A stretch of DNA of 64,000 bases, from the NCBI RefSeq assembly GCF_011045025.1, contig NZ_JAAKZX010000002.1:62001-126000 (forward strand), read 5' to 3'. The DNA comes from Streptomyces ureilyticus (GTDB lineage Bacteria; Actinomycetota; Actinomycetes; Streptomycetales; Streptomycetaceae). How positions within the stretch are numbered: the stretch's first letter is position 1; the number at the start of each line of letters is the position of its first letter. The position numbers were made by a program, and so were the translations under genes. Of this stretch, positions 14,174 to 23,097 are shown in pieces. The notes below the pieces were generated by a model, which was given only the letters and a program-made list of their open reading frames with translations, did no database searches and was not told the DNA's origin.

Positions 14174-15109
14174 TCAACCCGCCCTGAGCGCCCCCGCGAT
14201 CGACGAGATCGCCTCCGGCCCCACCCGGCAGCACCCGCCGATGAGCCGGGCACCGGCCTCCTCCCAGCCGCGCACCTCCTCGGTCGCGAAGGTGGAGCGG
14301 CCCGCCCAGGCGCGGGCCTCCGCGTTCCAGGTCTCGCCGCTGTTGGGGTAGACGACGACCGGCTTGCCGGTGACACGGGCGGCGGTCTCGATCGCGCCGT
14401 CCACGCCCTCGGGGGCGCAGCAGTTCACGCCGACCGCGATCACCTCGTCCACGTCGGCGGCCAGGGCGAACGCCTCCTCAAGCGGCTGCCCGGCGCGGGT
14501 GCGGTCGCCGGCCACGCTGTACGTCAGCCAGGCCGGCACCCCCAGGCCGCGCACCGCGCGCAGCAGCGCCTCGGCCTCGTCGGCGTCCGGGACCGTCTCC
14601 AGGGCCAGGACGTCCGGCCCGACGTATGCCAGTGCCTCCATGCGGGGCCGGTGGAAGGCTTCCAGTTCGGCCACGCTCAGCCCGTACCGGCCGCGGTACT
14701 CGGAACCGTCCGCGAGCATCGCGCCGTACGGCCCGACCGAGGCCGCCACGTACAGCGGCCGCGTGACGCCCTTCGCGCGCGCCTCCTGGGTTGCGTCCAG
14801 GGCCAACTCGACGCTCAGGGACATGAGTTCGGTCGCCCGCTCCCGCTTGATCCCGCGCTTTCCGAAGCCCTCGAAGGTGGCCTGATAGCTGGAGGTGATC
14901 GCGACGTTCGCACCCGCCTCGAAGTACGCGAGGTGCGCCTCGGTGATCGCCTCGGGCCGCTCCGCGAGCAGCCGCGCCGACCAGAGTTCGTCGCTCAGAT
15001 CGTGCCCGGCGGACTCCAGCTGGTTGGACATGCCGCCGTCGAGCACGAGCGTCCCCGCGGCGAGGGCGTCGGCGAGGAGAGGAGCGGAGGAGAGGGTGTC
15101 GCTGGTCAT
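14174..15109 (-). CDS. mmuM: Homocysteine S-methyltransferase
   Basis: This 311-residue zinc methyltransferase makes methionine by moving a methyl group from S-methylmethionine (or a similar donor) to homocysteine. Zinc ligands are visible as C230 in G-V-N-C-C and C293-C294 in G-G-C-C-R, at the positions expected for MmuM. The N-terminal L-V-L-D-G-G-M-S-N-Q-L-E and E-A-G-A-N-V-A-I-T-S-S-Y-Q-A blocks are diagnostic. There is no cobalamin domain, so it is the short MmuM type and not MetH. It is divergent from an APC permease 126 bp away, as in mmuP-mmuM systems for S-methylmethionine use. Confidence 0.92.
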   Translation of the reverse strand: MTSDTLSSAPLLADALAAGTLVLDGGMSNQLESAGHDLSDELWSARLLAERPEAITEAHLAYFEAGANVAITSSYQATFEGFGKRGIKRERATELMSLSVELALDATQEARAKGVTRPLYVAASVGPYGAMLADGSEYRGRYGLSVAELEAFHRPRMEALAYVGPDVLALETVPDADEAEALLRAVRGLGVPAWLTYSVAGDRTRAGQPLEEAFALAADVDEVIAVGVNCCAPEGVDGAIETAARVTGKPVVVYPNSGETWNAEARAWAGRSTFATEEVRGWEEAGARLIGGCCRVGPEAISSIAGALRAG

Positions 15110-15235
15110 GTCACGACGCTAACCGAAGAGGGCACAAACCCCCCTGTGTGTCCAGTACATGAACAGATCGACCACGATGTGGGATCGCGGGTTACGATCA
15201 CGGCCTTCCCTCGCCCTTCTCCCCGTGGACGCCCC

Positions 15236-16612
15236 ATGCCTGCCACAGACACCACCGACGCCGCCGAGCCCGTACCCCCGTCGCCGACCGACGAGCCCCC
15301 GGCGTCCATACGCCCCAAGGGCTTCGGTCTCGCCGCCGCCACCGCTCTCGTCATGGGCAACATCATCGGCGGCGGCATCTTCGCCCTGCCCGCCACCGTC
15401 GCCCCGTACGGCACGGTCAGCCTGCTCGCCTTCCTCGTCCTGTCCGTGGGCGCGGTGTTGCTCGCGCTGCTCTTCGGGAAGCTCGCGCGCCGCAGCCCCG
15501 TCACCGGCGGGCTGTACGTGTACCCGCGCGACGCGTTCGGCGAGTTCGCCGGCTTCCTGTCGGCCTGGTCGTACTGGACGATGACCTGGGTCAGCATCGC
15601 CGCACTCGCCGTCGCGACCGTCGGATACGCCGACGTGCTGCTGCCGCTCGGCGACAACAAGGTGCTGCAGGCGGCGGTGGCGCTGGCCGCGCTGTGGCTG
15701 CCGGCCGCCGCGAACTTCGCCGGCACCCGCTGGGTCGGCGGCGTGCAGATCGTCTCGACGATCCTGAAGTTCGTGCCGCTGCTCCTCGTCGCCACCGTCG
15801 GCCTCTTCTTCGTGGACACCGACAACTTCGGCCCGTTCAACGCCTCCGGCGAGAGCGTGCCCGGCGCTCTCGCCGCCTCCGCCGCGCTGCTCCTCTACAG
15901 CTTCCTCGGTGTCGAGTCGGCCGCGATGAGCGCGGGCGAGGTCCGCGACCCGGAGCGCACGGTGGGCCGCGCGAGTGTCCTGGGCACGCTCGGCTCCGCG
16001 CTCGTCTATCTGCTCGGCATGGTCGCGGTCTTCGGCCTCGTACCGCACGGTGAACTCGCCGAGTCCGGGGCGCCGTTCGCCGACGCCGTCGACGCGATGG
16101 CCGGCGGCCACTGGGGCGGCACGCTCATCGCCGCGGTCGCCGTCGCCTCGATGGTCGGCTGCCTCAACGGCTGGATCCTGATGAGCGCCCAGATGCCGTA
16201 CGCCGCCGCCCGCGACGGCCTCTTCCCCGCGCCCTTCGCCCGCGTCGGCAAGGGCGGTGTCCCCGGCTTCGGCGTGCTGGCCTGCGCGGTCCTCGGCACG
16301 CTGCTGATCGCCCTCAACTACACGGCCGGGCCGGACACCACGTTCCGCGTCCTCGTCCTCATCACCACGTTCACCGGCTGCGTGCCGTATCTGCTGTCTG
16401 CCGCGGCGCAGTTGTACTGGCTCGCGCAGGGCACCCGCGAGCGGGTACGTCCCGCGGGGCTGGCCCGCGACCTGATCGTGGCGGTCCTGTCCTTCGCCTT
16501 CTCGTTCTGGCTGATCGCGGGGGCGGGGTATGCGGCGGTCTACCAGGGGGTGTTGTTCCTGTTCGCGGGAATTCCGGTGTACGTGTGGATGCGAGGGCGC
16601 TCGGCTGAGTGA
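15236..16612 (+). CDS. APC-family amino-acid permease (S-methylmethionine candidate)
   Basis: This encodes 458 residues with about 12 hydrophobic segments. The N-terminal signature G-F-G-L-A-A-A-T-A-L-V-M-G-N-I-I-G-G-G-I-F-A-L-P is the amino-acid/polyamine/organocation TM1 motif with the unwound G-G-G-I-F substrate loop. It continues with E-F-A-G-F-L-S-A-W-S-Y-W in TM3 and F-L-G-V-E-S-A-A-M-S-A-G-E-V-R-D-P-E-R-T in TM6 to the loop. The start at 15236 was chosen at the family N-terminus. Position beside mmuM suggests S-methylmethionine uptake, but close homologues also carry arginine, agmatine or basic amino acids. Confidence 0.85.
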   Translation: MPATDTTDAAEPVPPSPTDEPPASIRPKGFGLAAATALVMGNIIGGGIFALPATVAPYGTVSLLAFLVLSVGAVLLALLFGKLARRSPVTGGLYVYPRDAFGEFAGFLSAWSYWTMTWVSIAALAVATVGYADVLLPLGDNKVLQAAVALAALWLPAAANFAGTRWVGGVQIVSTILKFVPLLLVATVGLFFVDTDNFGPFNASGESVPGALAASAALLLYSFLGVESAAMSAGEVRDPERTVGRASVLGTLGSALVYLLGMVAVFGLVPHGELAESGAPFADAVDAMAGGHWGGTLIAAVAVASMVGCLNGWILMSAQMPYAAARDGLFPAPFARVGKGGVPGFGVLACAVLGTLLIALNYTAGPDTTFRVLVLITTFTGCVPYLLSAAAQLYWLAQGTRERVRPAGLARDLIVAVLSFAFSFWLIAGAGYAAVYQGVLFLFAGIPVYVWMRGRSAE

Positions 16613-16708
16613 GGCGGGTTCGAGGCTGCGAGTTCGTCGAGTCTCAGAGACCGGCCTCCCGAGGGGCGAACGCGGCTGCGGTGGCCGGGCCTTGGCTAAT
16701 CTGCATGA

Positions 16709-19700
16709 GTGACCACCGACCTGACCCTTCTGCCGCGCGTCGCCTATCGCGGGCAGGAGGTCACCGCGCCCCGGCTCCGTGGTCTACTCGCGCTGCTGGC
16801 GGGCGACTTGCGTACCGGCTGCAGCATCGAGCGGCTGGTGGACGGGCTGTGGCTGCCGGACGAGTTGCCGGAGCGGCCGGGGAAGGCGCTGCAGGTTCTT
16901 GTGTCCAGGGCGCGGGTGCTGCTGGGCGCCGATGCCGTCGTCAGCACGCCGACCGGGTATCGGCTCGCTCTCGCCGAGGACCAGGTCGACAGTTCCGCCC
17001 TGGTACTGCACGCCGCCGCCAGCGCGGACCGGGCCAGGGCAGGGGACCACGCGGGATCGCTGGCCGCGGCCCAGGCCGGGCTCGCGCTATGGGAGGGCAC
17101 CCCTGATGGGAGCGGCGACGCCGACGATCCCGTGGCCGCGTTACGTGCCGAGCGCGCCCCCGTCCACAGCACCCTCGTACGCGCGCGGGCGCTCGCGCTC
17201 GCCCGCCTCGGCCGGCACGCGGAGGCAGCAGGGCCGCTTGCCGTGGCCGCCTCGGAGTATCCGCACGACGAGGAGGTGCTCGCCGAGCTGCTGCGCGCCG
17301 AGGCGGCGACGGCGGGCCCGTCCGCGGCGCTGACGCGATACGAGGCGTACCGGCGTGAGCTGCGCGAGACGCTCGGCACGGATCCGGGAGCTCAACTCAA
17401 GGCCGTACAACAGGAGTTGCTGCGGGGCGAGGCGCCCACGGTCCGGCATGGCGTGCCACACGAGCCGAACCCGCTGCTGGGAAGGGACGAGGACATCGCG
17501 GCGGTGCGGCGGCTGCTGGGCGCCTCCCGGGCCGTCACCGTCGTCGGCCCGGGCGGGCTCGGCAAGACCCGGCTCGCGCACGCCGTGAGCCGCCGGGCCG
17601 AGCAGCGCGTGGTGTATTTCGTGCCGCTCGCCGGCGTCACCGCGGACGAGGACGTGGCCGCGGAGGTGGCCTCCGCGCTCGGTGCGGGCGAGGGGCGGCC
17701 CGGCGGCATGGGCGGACCCACCTCGGCCGACCCGGTGTCCGGCATCCTCGGCGTGCTCGGCTCCGGACCCGCGCTGCTGGTGCTGGACAACTGCGAGCAG
17801 GTCGTCAGGGGCGCCGCCGATCTCGTACGGGCCCTGGTCTCGTCCTCGAAGGACCTACGCGTGCTCGGCACCAGCCGGGCCGCGCTGGGCCTGACATCGG
17901 AGGCCGTGTACGCGCTGCCGGAACTCCAACTCGCCACCTCCGTCGAGCTGTTCACGCAGCGGGCCCGGGCCGCCCGGCCCGGCGTGGAGCTGCCGCCGGA
18001 CTCGGTGGCCGCGTTGTGCCGCCACCTCGACGGGCTGCCGCTCGCCGTGGAGCTGGCCGCGGCGCGGGTGCGGGTGCTGTCGGTGCCGGAGATCGCGCGC
18101 CGCCTCGGCGACCGCTTCGCGCTGCTGCGCGGTGGGGCGCGGGACGTGCCGGAGCGCCACCGCACGCTGCACGCGGTCGTGGACTGGAGCTGGAACCTGC
18201 TGGAGGAGGACGCCAGGGCGGCCATGCGCACGCTGTCCGTCTTCCCCGGCGGCTTCACCGGTGAGGCGGCGGAGCAGGTGCTGGGCGAGGACGCGCTGTT
18301 CCTGCTCGAGCAGTTGGCCGATCAGTCTCTGCTCACCGTCGCCGACACGCCGACCGGGGTGCGGTTCCGGATGCTGGAGACCGTACGGGAGTTCAGCGCG
18401 GCCCGGCGTACGGAGGCGGGCGAGGACGAGGCGGCCGTCGGCCGGTTCCTCGCCTGGGCGCGGGACTTCGGGGTCGCGTACCACGACTGGTTCTTCGGCT
18501 CGCATCAGCTGGCCACCTCAGAGCGGATCAGGTCCGAGCAGGACAACCTCGTACTGGCCCTGCGGCACGCCCTGGCCCGTACGGACGGCCCCACCATCGC
18601 CGCCCTCACAGCCGTCCTCACCGCCCTGTGGTCGACCGGCTCCGACTACGCCCGCCTCGCCAACCTCGCCGCGGACACCGGTCCGCCGCTGTCGCACTAC
18701 TACCCGGAGCCCGAGTACGTCGAAGTCGCCCGTGCCGCCGCGGTGATGTGCGCGGCGAGCCTGTTCATGGGCTACGGCCCGGTCGCCGTACGCCAGCTCG
18801 TCACCCTCCGGCGGCTGCCCCCGGCCCCGCCGGACACGCTGTTGCGCGCCACCGCGGTGGTGCTCAGCGCGGTCCCCGAGATGGTGCCTCCCGACTACGA
18901 AGTGCTGCGGAAGCTCTGCGACAGCGAGCAGCCGCTGCTCGCCGGCGTCGCCGAGTGCGTCGCCACCTACGTCTGGGAGTACGAGCACGACGTCGACCGC
19001 GCACTCGCCTCGGCGCGCCGGATCATCGTCGCACTGGCGCCGGTCGACAACCCGTTCCTGCAGGTCATGGGCCACGCCCGGCTGGGCGAGCTGTGCTTGA
19101 AGACGGAGCAGGGCGAGGCCGCGTACGAGCACCTCAAGGCGGTACTCGAGGCGCTGCCGCAGCTCGGCGGCGAGCAGGACTTCATCGGCGTCCGCTGGGG
19201 CCTCGCCCTCGCCTGCCTGCAGCGCGGCGACCCCGACGAGGCCGAGTACTGGCTGCGGCAGGCGGAGGACGCCAACTCCCTGCAGAACGACGACTTCTCC
19301 GACCTCGGCGGCCGTGCCGAGATCGCGCTCGCCCGCGGACTGACGGAGGTCGGGCTCGGCTTGTGGCGCAGCGCCGCGGAGCAGATAGCCGCGTTCGGCT
19401 CGATGCACAGCGGCGACCCCTTCCTCGACCGGTGGGCGCTGCAGATCCAGTCGACGGCGGTGACGGCGCACGCGCACGCCGGCCGCCTCGAGCTGGTCGC
19501 GGAGCCGGTCGACCGGCTGCGGCAGGGACTGCGGACCCTGCTCTCCGGTCCGTCCGGCTCACCCATGGATCTCCATCTGTTCGGGACGGTGCTCCACGCG
19601 CTCGGCATGGCAGGGCTCACCTCCGGCGACACCGGTGCCGTACGGATGATCGCGCTGGCCGAACGGCTGCGGGTGCTGCGCGAGTTCCAGCCGACGATGT

Positions 19701-19852
19701 CGGCGGACCGTGCCCGGAAGGCGGTCCGGGCCGCCGGGAACGCTGCCGGGGCGGCATACGCCGACGCGGTGTCGGAGTACGCCGCCCTGGGGCGGGACGA
19801 GCTGCGGGAGGCGGCCCACGCTGTCATGGCGGTGAGTTCGGGTCGCGATTGA
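16709..19852 (+). CDS. AfsR/SARP-type regulator with NB-ARC ATPase domain
   Basis: This large regulator has 1047 residues from a GTG start. The N-terminal ~90 residues form an OmpR-like winged helix (R-L-R-G-L-L-A-L-L... S-I-E-R-L-V-D-G-L-W, then V-S-R-A-R-V-L-L-G). A BTAD domain (about 95-240) ends in Y-E-A-Y-R-R-E-L-R-E-T-L-G-T-D-P-G. The NB-ARC/STAND ATPase has P-loop G280-P-G-G-L-G-K-T-R and Walker B L-L-V-L-D-N-C-E-Q-V. C-terminal helical repeats follow. Such proteins activate secondary metabolism or transport genes. Its last codons lie in a tandem repeat derived from the tail of the convergent ABC permease gene, so the natural C-terminus may have been altered. Confidence 0.88.
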   Translation: MTTDLTLLPRVAYRGQEVTAPRLRGLLALLAGDLRTGCSIERLVDGLWLPDELPERPGKALQVLVSRARVLLGADAVVSTPTGYRLALAEDQVDSSALVLHAAASADRARAGDHAGSLAAAQAGLALWEGTPDGSGDADDPVAALRAERAPVHSTLVRARALALARLGRHAEAAGPLAVAASEYPHDEEVLAELLRAEAATAGPSAALTRYEAYRRELRETLGTDPGAQLKAVQQELLRGEAPTVRHGVPHEPNPLLGRDEDIAAVRRLLGASRAVTVVGPGGLGKTRLAHAVSRRAEQRVVYFVPLAGVTADEDVAAEVASALGAGEGRPGGMGGPTSADPVSGILGVLGSGPALLVLDNCEQVVRGAADLVRALVSSSKDLRVLGTSRAALGLTSEAVYALPELQLATSVELFTQRARAARPGVELPPDSVAALCRHLDGLPLAVELAAARVRVLSVPEIARRLGDRFALLRGGARDVPERHRTLHAVVDWSWNLLEEDARAAMRTLSVFPGGFTGEAAEQVLGEDALFLLEQLADQSLLTVADTPTGVRFRMLETVREFSAARRTEAGEDEAAVGRFLAWARDFGVAYHDWFFGSHQLATSERIRSEQDNLVLALRHALARTDGPTIAALTAVLTALWSTGSDYARLANLAADTGPPLSHYYPEPEYVEVARAAAVMCAASLFMGYGPVAVRQLVTLRRLPPAPPDTLLRATAVVLSAVPEMVPPDYEVLRKLCDSEQPLLAGVAECVATYVWEYEHDVDRALASARRIIVALAPVDNPFLQVMGHARLGELCLKTEQGEAAYEHLKAVLEALPQLGGEQDFIGVRWGLALACLQRGDPDEAEYWLRQAEDANSLQNDDFSDLGGRAEIALARGLTEVGLGLWRSAAEQIAAFGSMHSGDPFLDRWALQIQSTAVTAHAHAGRLELVAEPVDRLRQGLRTLLSGPSGSPMDLHLFGTVLHALGMAGLTSGDTGAVRMIALAERLRVLREFQPTMSADRARKAVRAAGNAAGAAYADAVSEYAALGRDELREAAHAVMAVSSGRD

Positions 19853-19949
19853 ACAACGCCGTTGTCGCGATGGCGAGTTCGGATCGCGGCTGAACAACGC
19901 CGTTGCCATGGCGGCTACTTCGGGTCGCGGTTGAACAGTGCCGTCGACC
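19824..19949. repeat. Three tandem copies of the ABC permease gene tail
   Basis: Three imperfect copies, about 42 bp each, run 19824-19869, 19868-19911 and 19908-19949. All contain TTCGG-TCGCG-TTGAACA-GCCGT-like sequence. Read on the minus strand they encode T-A-L-F-N/S-R-D-P-K/N; the third copy is the true end of the permease gene, and the other two lie beyond its stop. The first copy forms the last codons of the convergent AfsR-like gene. This looks like slippage or unequal duplication at a convergent gene boundary. Confidence 0.75.
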
Positions 19950-20706
19950 AGCGGTAGCCAAGCGCGGTCAGGCCGACGCACCAGGCGATCGCGATCCACC
20001 CGTTGTTGCCGATCTCGGTGCCGAGCAGCAGGCCGCGCAAGGTCTCGATGGCCGGAGTGAACGGCTGGTATTCGGCGATCGGCTGGAACCAGCCCGGGAT
20101 CGCGTCGATGGGGACGAAGGCGCTCGAGATGAGCGGCAGCAGGATCAGCGGGTATGTCATGTTGCTGGCCGCCTCGGGGTTCGGGCTGGCCATGCCCATC
20201 CCGACCGCGATCCAGGTGAGCGCCAGGGTGAACAGCGCGATCAGTCCGAACGCCGCCAGCCACTCCAGGGCCGTGGCGTCCGTGGACCGGAAGCCCATGG
20301 CCACGGCGACGGCGCCGACCAGGACCAGGCTGGCGAGCACCTGCAGCACGCTGCCGACGACGTGCCCGACGAGCAGCGAGCCGCGGTAGAGGGCCATCGT
20401 GCGGAAGCGGGCGATGAGGCCTTCGGTCATGTCCATGGAGACGGAGATCGCGGCTCCGATCACGGTGGAGCCGACGGTCATCAGCAGGAGGCCAGGGACG
20501 ATGTAGGAGATGTAGTCGGAGCGGTCCGCGCCGCCGCCACCGATGCCCGCGCTCATCGCGTCGCCGAAGATGTAGACGAAGAGCAGCAGCAGCATGATCG
20601 GCGTGAGCAGCAGGTTCAGGGTCATGGACGGGTAGCGCCGCACGTGCAGGAGGTTGCGGCGCAGCATCGTGTTCGAGTTGCGTACGGCTACGGAGAGGGT
20701 GCTCAT
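19915..20706 (-). CDS. ABC-2 type permease (DrrB-like)
   Basis: This 263-residue membrane component has about six transmembrane segments. The N-terminal R-N-S-N-T-M-L-R-R-N-L-L-H-V-R-R-Y-P leads into TM1. The ABC-2 signature P-L-I-L-L-P-L-I-S-S-A-F-V-P and the following P-G-W-F-Q-P-I-A-E-Y-Q-P-F-T-P-A are those of DrrB/daunorubicin-type exporters. The start overlaps the stop of the ATPase gene by 4 bases, so the two are translationally coupled. It would form the export channel for a hydrophobic compound. Its C-terminal tail (L-F-N-R-D-P-K) is repeated just downstream. Confidence 0.88.
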   Translation of the reverse strand: MSTLSVAVRNSNTMLRRNLLHVRRYPSMTLNLLLTPIMLLLLFVYIFGDAMSAGIGGGGADRSDYISYIVPGLLLMTVGSTVIGAAISVSMDMTEGLIARFRTMALYRGSLLVGHVVGSVLQVLASLVLVGAVAVAMGFRSTDATALEWLAAFGLIALFTLALTWIAVGMGMASPNPEAASNMTYPLILLPLISSAFVPIDAIPGWFQPIAEYQPFTPAIETLRGLLLGTEIGNNGWIAIAWCVGLTALGYRWSTALFNRDPK

Positions 20707-21674
20707 CGGACAGACTCCTTGGGCTGGTTGGGGACCTTGGTGCCGCCGGTGAGGGCGAAGAACACGTCGTCGAGGTCGGGGGTGTGCACGGTCAGTTCGT
20801 CGGCCTCGATGCCGGCCGAGTCCAGCCAGTCGAGGATGGAGCGCAGCTCGCGCTGGCTGCCGTCGGAGGGGATCTGCAGGGCCAGCGCCTCGTCGTCCCG
20901 GGTGGCCTCGCGCAGGGTGCGGGCGGCGGACTGGTAGGCGGCCGGGTCGGTGAAGCGGAGCCGGACGTGCCCGCCGGGGATGAGCCGCTTCAGCTCGTCG
21001 GCGCTGCCTTCGGCGGCGATCTTCCCGTCGTTCAGTACCGCGATGCGGTCGGCGAGTTCGTCGGCTTCCTCCAGGTACTGGGTGGTGAGGAAGACGGTGG
21101 TCCCGTCGGAGACCAGCTCGCGGATGATGCCCCACATGTTGTGGCGGCTGCGCGGGTCGAGGCCTGTGGTCGGCTCGTCGAGGAAGATGATCCGCGGATT
21201 GCCGACCAGGGTCATGGCGAGGTCGAGGCGGCGTTTCATGCCGCCGGAGTAGGTGGAGACGGGCTTCTTCGCGGCCTCGGTGAGGTCGAACCGCTCAAGG
21301 AGTTCGGACGCGGCACGGCGACCCTCGCTGCGGGGCAGCAGGTGCAGGTCGGCCATGAGGAGCATGTTCTCCTCGCCGGTGATCAGGCCGTCTACGGCGG
21401 AGAACTGCCCGGTGACACCGATCGCGGCCCGCACCGCCTGCGGGTCGAGGGCCAGGTCGTGGCCGCCGACCCGCAGATCACCGGCGTCGGCGGTGATGAG
21501 CGTGGAGAGGATCTTGACGGCGGTGGTCTTGCCTGCACCGTTCGGACCGAGCAGCGAGAAGACGGTGCCGGCCGGGACGGCCAGGTCGATGCCGTCGAGG
21601 ACCGTCTTGTCCCCGTACGCCTTGCGCAGCCCCTTGGCCGCGATGGCGAGTGAGTGCGATGTCGTTGTCGTCAT
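20703..21674 (-). CDS. ABC transporter ATPase (DrrA-like)
   Basis: This encodes 323 residues. Walker A is G43-P-N-G-A-G-K-T-T51, the signature is T-Y-S-G-G-M-K-R-R-L, and Walker B is I-I-F-L-D-E-P-T-T-G-L-D with P-R-S-R-H-N-M-W following. The C-terminal extension with D-L-D-D-V-F-F-A-L-T-G is the DrrA/NodI family tail that docks on the permease. It works with the coupled permease to export a small hydrophobic molecule, perhaps an antibiotic or lipid. A 20-bp palindrome lies 45 bp upstream of its start and may be the operator. The divergent neighbour is a regulator-free gap, so the regulator may be encoded elsewhere. Confidence 0.92.
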   Translation of the reverse strand: MTTTTSHSLAIAAKGLRKAYGDKTVLDGIDLAVPAGTVFSLLGPNGAGKTTAVKILSTLITADAGDLRVGGHDLALDPQAVRAAIGVTGQFSAVDGLITGEENMLLMADLHLLPRSEGRRAASELLERFDLTEAAKKPVSTYSGGMKRRLDLAMTLVGNPRIIFLDEPTTGLDPRSRHNMWGIIRELVSDGTTVFLTTQYLEEADELADRIAVLNDGKIAAEGSADELKRLIPGGHVRLRFTDPAAYQSAARTLREATRDDEALALQIPSDGSQRELRSILDWLDSAGIEADELTVHTPDLDDVFFALTGGTKVPNQPKESVR

Positions 21675-21718
21675 GCCGCAGAGCTTGCGGGAGGGCGCAT
21701 TCAGGGCGCTTTCACGAT

Positions 21719-21738
21719 GGTTTCAGCGCCCTGAAACC
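21719..21738. promoter_or_regulatory. Palindrome upstream of the DrrAB-like operon
   Basis: GGTTTCAG-CGCC-CTGAAACC has perfect 8-bp arms. It lies 45 bp upstream of the ATPase start codon, and a related half (ATTCAGGGCGC) lies between it and the gene. The size and symmetry suit a TetR or MarR operator, although no such gene is adjacent. Confidence 0.5.
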
Positions 21739-21827
21739 GAGGCTTGCGTCGGATGGTTGTGGTGCGCCGACCGTCCGAGAGGAGTTCGCGCCGGGGCCCT
21801 TCGGGCCGGCCCGCCCCGGATACGGCC

Positions 21828-23054
21828 TCAGCGGGGTGCTCCCTCCCACAGGTCGGTGCGGTGGCCGCTCACCAGGGCGGCGATCCGGCCGAGGACGTCC
21901 TCGACGGGCAGCGGATCGAGCCGGCGACCGTCCCGCAGACGCACGGCGACCAGATCATCGGCCGCCTCCTTGGCACCGATCACCGCCTGGTACGGCACGA
22001 GGCGGGCCTCCCGGATACGGGCGCCCAGGCTGCCGCGTTCGGGTTCGGCGATCTCGGCCCGCAGTCCGTGGCGAGCGCAACTCCCCGCGAACTGGGCGGC
22101 GTTCGGCAGCTCGGCGGCGGAAATGGGAAGAATCACCACCTGGGTCGGCGCGAGCCAGGCCGGGAAGGCGCCACCGTGCTCCTCGATGAGGTGCGCGACG
22201 GCCCGCTCGACACTGCCGATGATGCTCCGGTGGACCATGACGGGCCGGTGCTTCGCGCCGTCCGCGCCGATGTAGTGCAGACCGAACCGCTCCGGCTGGT
22301 GGAAGTCGACCTGGACGGTGGACAGGGTGGACTCCCGGCCCGCGCTGTCGACGACCTGGACGTCGATCTTCGGCCCGTAGAACGCGGCTTCGCCCTCGGC
22401 AGCCTCGTACGGCAGACCTGACCGCTCCAGCACCTCGGTGAGGAGGGCGGTGGACCGCTGCCACAACTCTGGGGCGGCGACGTACTTCCCGCCGGAGCCG
22501 GGGAGGGAAAGCCGGTAGCGCGCCGGGCTGATACCGAGCGCCGCATAGGCCCGGCGGATCATCTCCAGGGCGGCCTGCGCCTCCTCCGCCACCTGATCCA
22601 GGGTGCAGAAGATGTGCGCGTCGTTGAGCTGGATGGCCCGTACGCGGGTCAGCCCGCCCAGTACGCCCGACAGCTCGGAGCGGTACATGCCGCCCAACTC
22701 CGCCATGCGCAGCGGCAGTTCACGATAGCTGTGCGAACGCGAGCGATAGATGACCGCGTGATGGGGACACAGGCTGGGCCGCAGCACGACCTGCTCCCCG
22801 CCCAGGTCCATCGGCGGGAACATGTCGTCGCTGTAGTGCGACCAGTGCCCCGAGATCTCGTACAGCTCCCGCTTGCCGAGCACCGGCGAGTACACATGCC
22901 GGTACCCCGCCTCTCGCTCGGCGGTACGGATGTACTCCTCCAGGGCGTGCCGTACGACCGCGCCGTCGGGCAACCAGTACGGCAGCCCCGCCCCGATCAG
23001 CGGGTCGGTGTCGAACAGGCCGAGCTCACGGCCGAGTTTGCGGTGGTCGTTCAT
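21828..23054 (-). CDS. thrS: Short threonyl-tRNA synthetase without editing domain
   Basis: This encodes 408 residues from an ATG with GAGGAGA 7 bases upstream. It contains the class II catalytic core and the C-terminal anticodon-binding domain, but lacks the N-terminal TGS and editing domains of full-length ThrRS (about 650 residues). Zinc ligands align at C96 (L-R-P-S-L-C-P-H-H), H147 (N-D-A-H-I-F-C) and H275 (V-M-V-H-R-S-I-I-G-S). Motif 2 is R-M-A-E-L-G-G-M-Y-R-S-E, and motif 3 includes G-S-V-E-R-A-V. It is likely a second, stress- or resistance-related enzyme. A threonine-rich leader peptide and hairpin precede it. Confidence 0.92.
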   Translation of the reverse strand: MNDHRKLGRELGLFDTDPLIGAGLPYWLPDGAVVRHALEEYIRTAEREAGYRHVYSPVLGKRELYEISGHWSHYSDDMFPPMDLGGEQVVLRPSLCPHHAVIYRSRSHSYRELPLRMAELGGMYRSELSGVLGGLTRVRAIQLNDAHIFCTLDQVAEEAQAALEMIRRAYAALGISPARYRLSLPGSGGKYVAAPELWQRSTALLTEVLERSGLPYEAAEGEAAFYGPKIDVQVVDSAGRESTLSTVQVDFHQPERFGLHYIGADGAKHRPVMVHRSIIGSVERAVAHLIEEHGGAFPAWLAPTQVVILPISAAELPNAAQFAGSCARHGLRAEIAEPERGSLGARIREARLVPYQAVIGAKEAADDLVAVRLRDGRRLDPLPVEDVLGRIAALVSGHRTDLWEGAPR

Positions 23055-23097
23055 GGCGGTCTCCTCGCGGACGGCTCCGAGCGAGTAACCGCACAAG

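Noticed and set aside
16709..21674. AfsR-like regulator plus DrrAB-like exporter as the edge of an antibiotic biosynthetic cluster
   Set aside because: No polyketide, peptide synthetase, terpene or other core biosynthetic gene lies on either side. The neighbours are mmuM and thrS.
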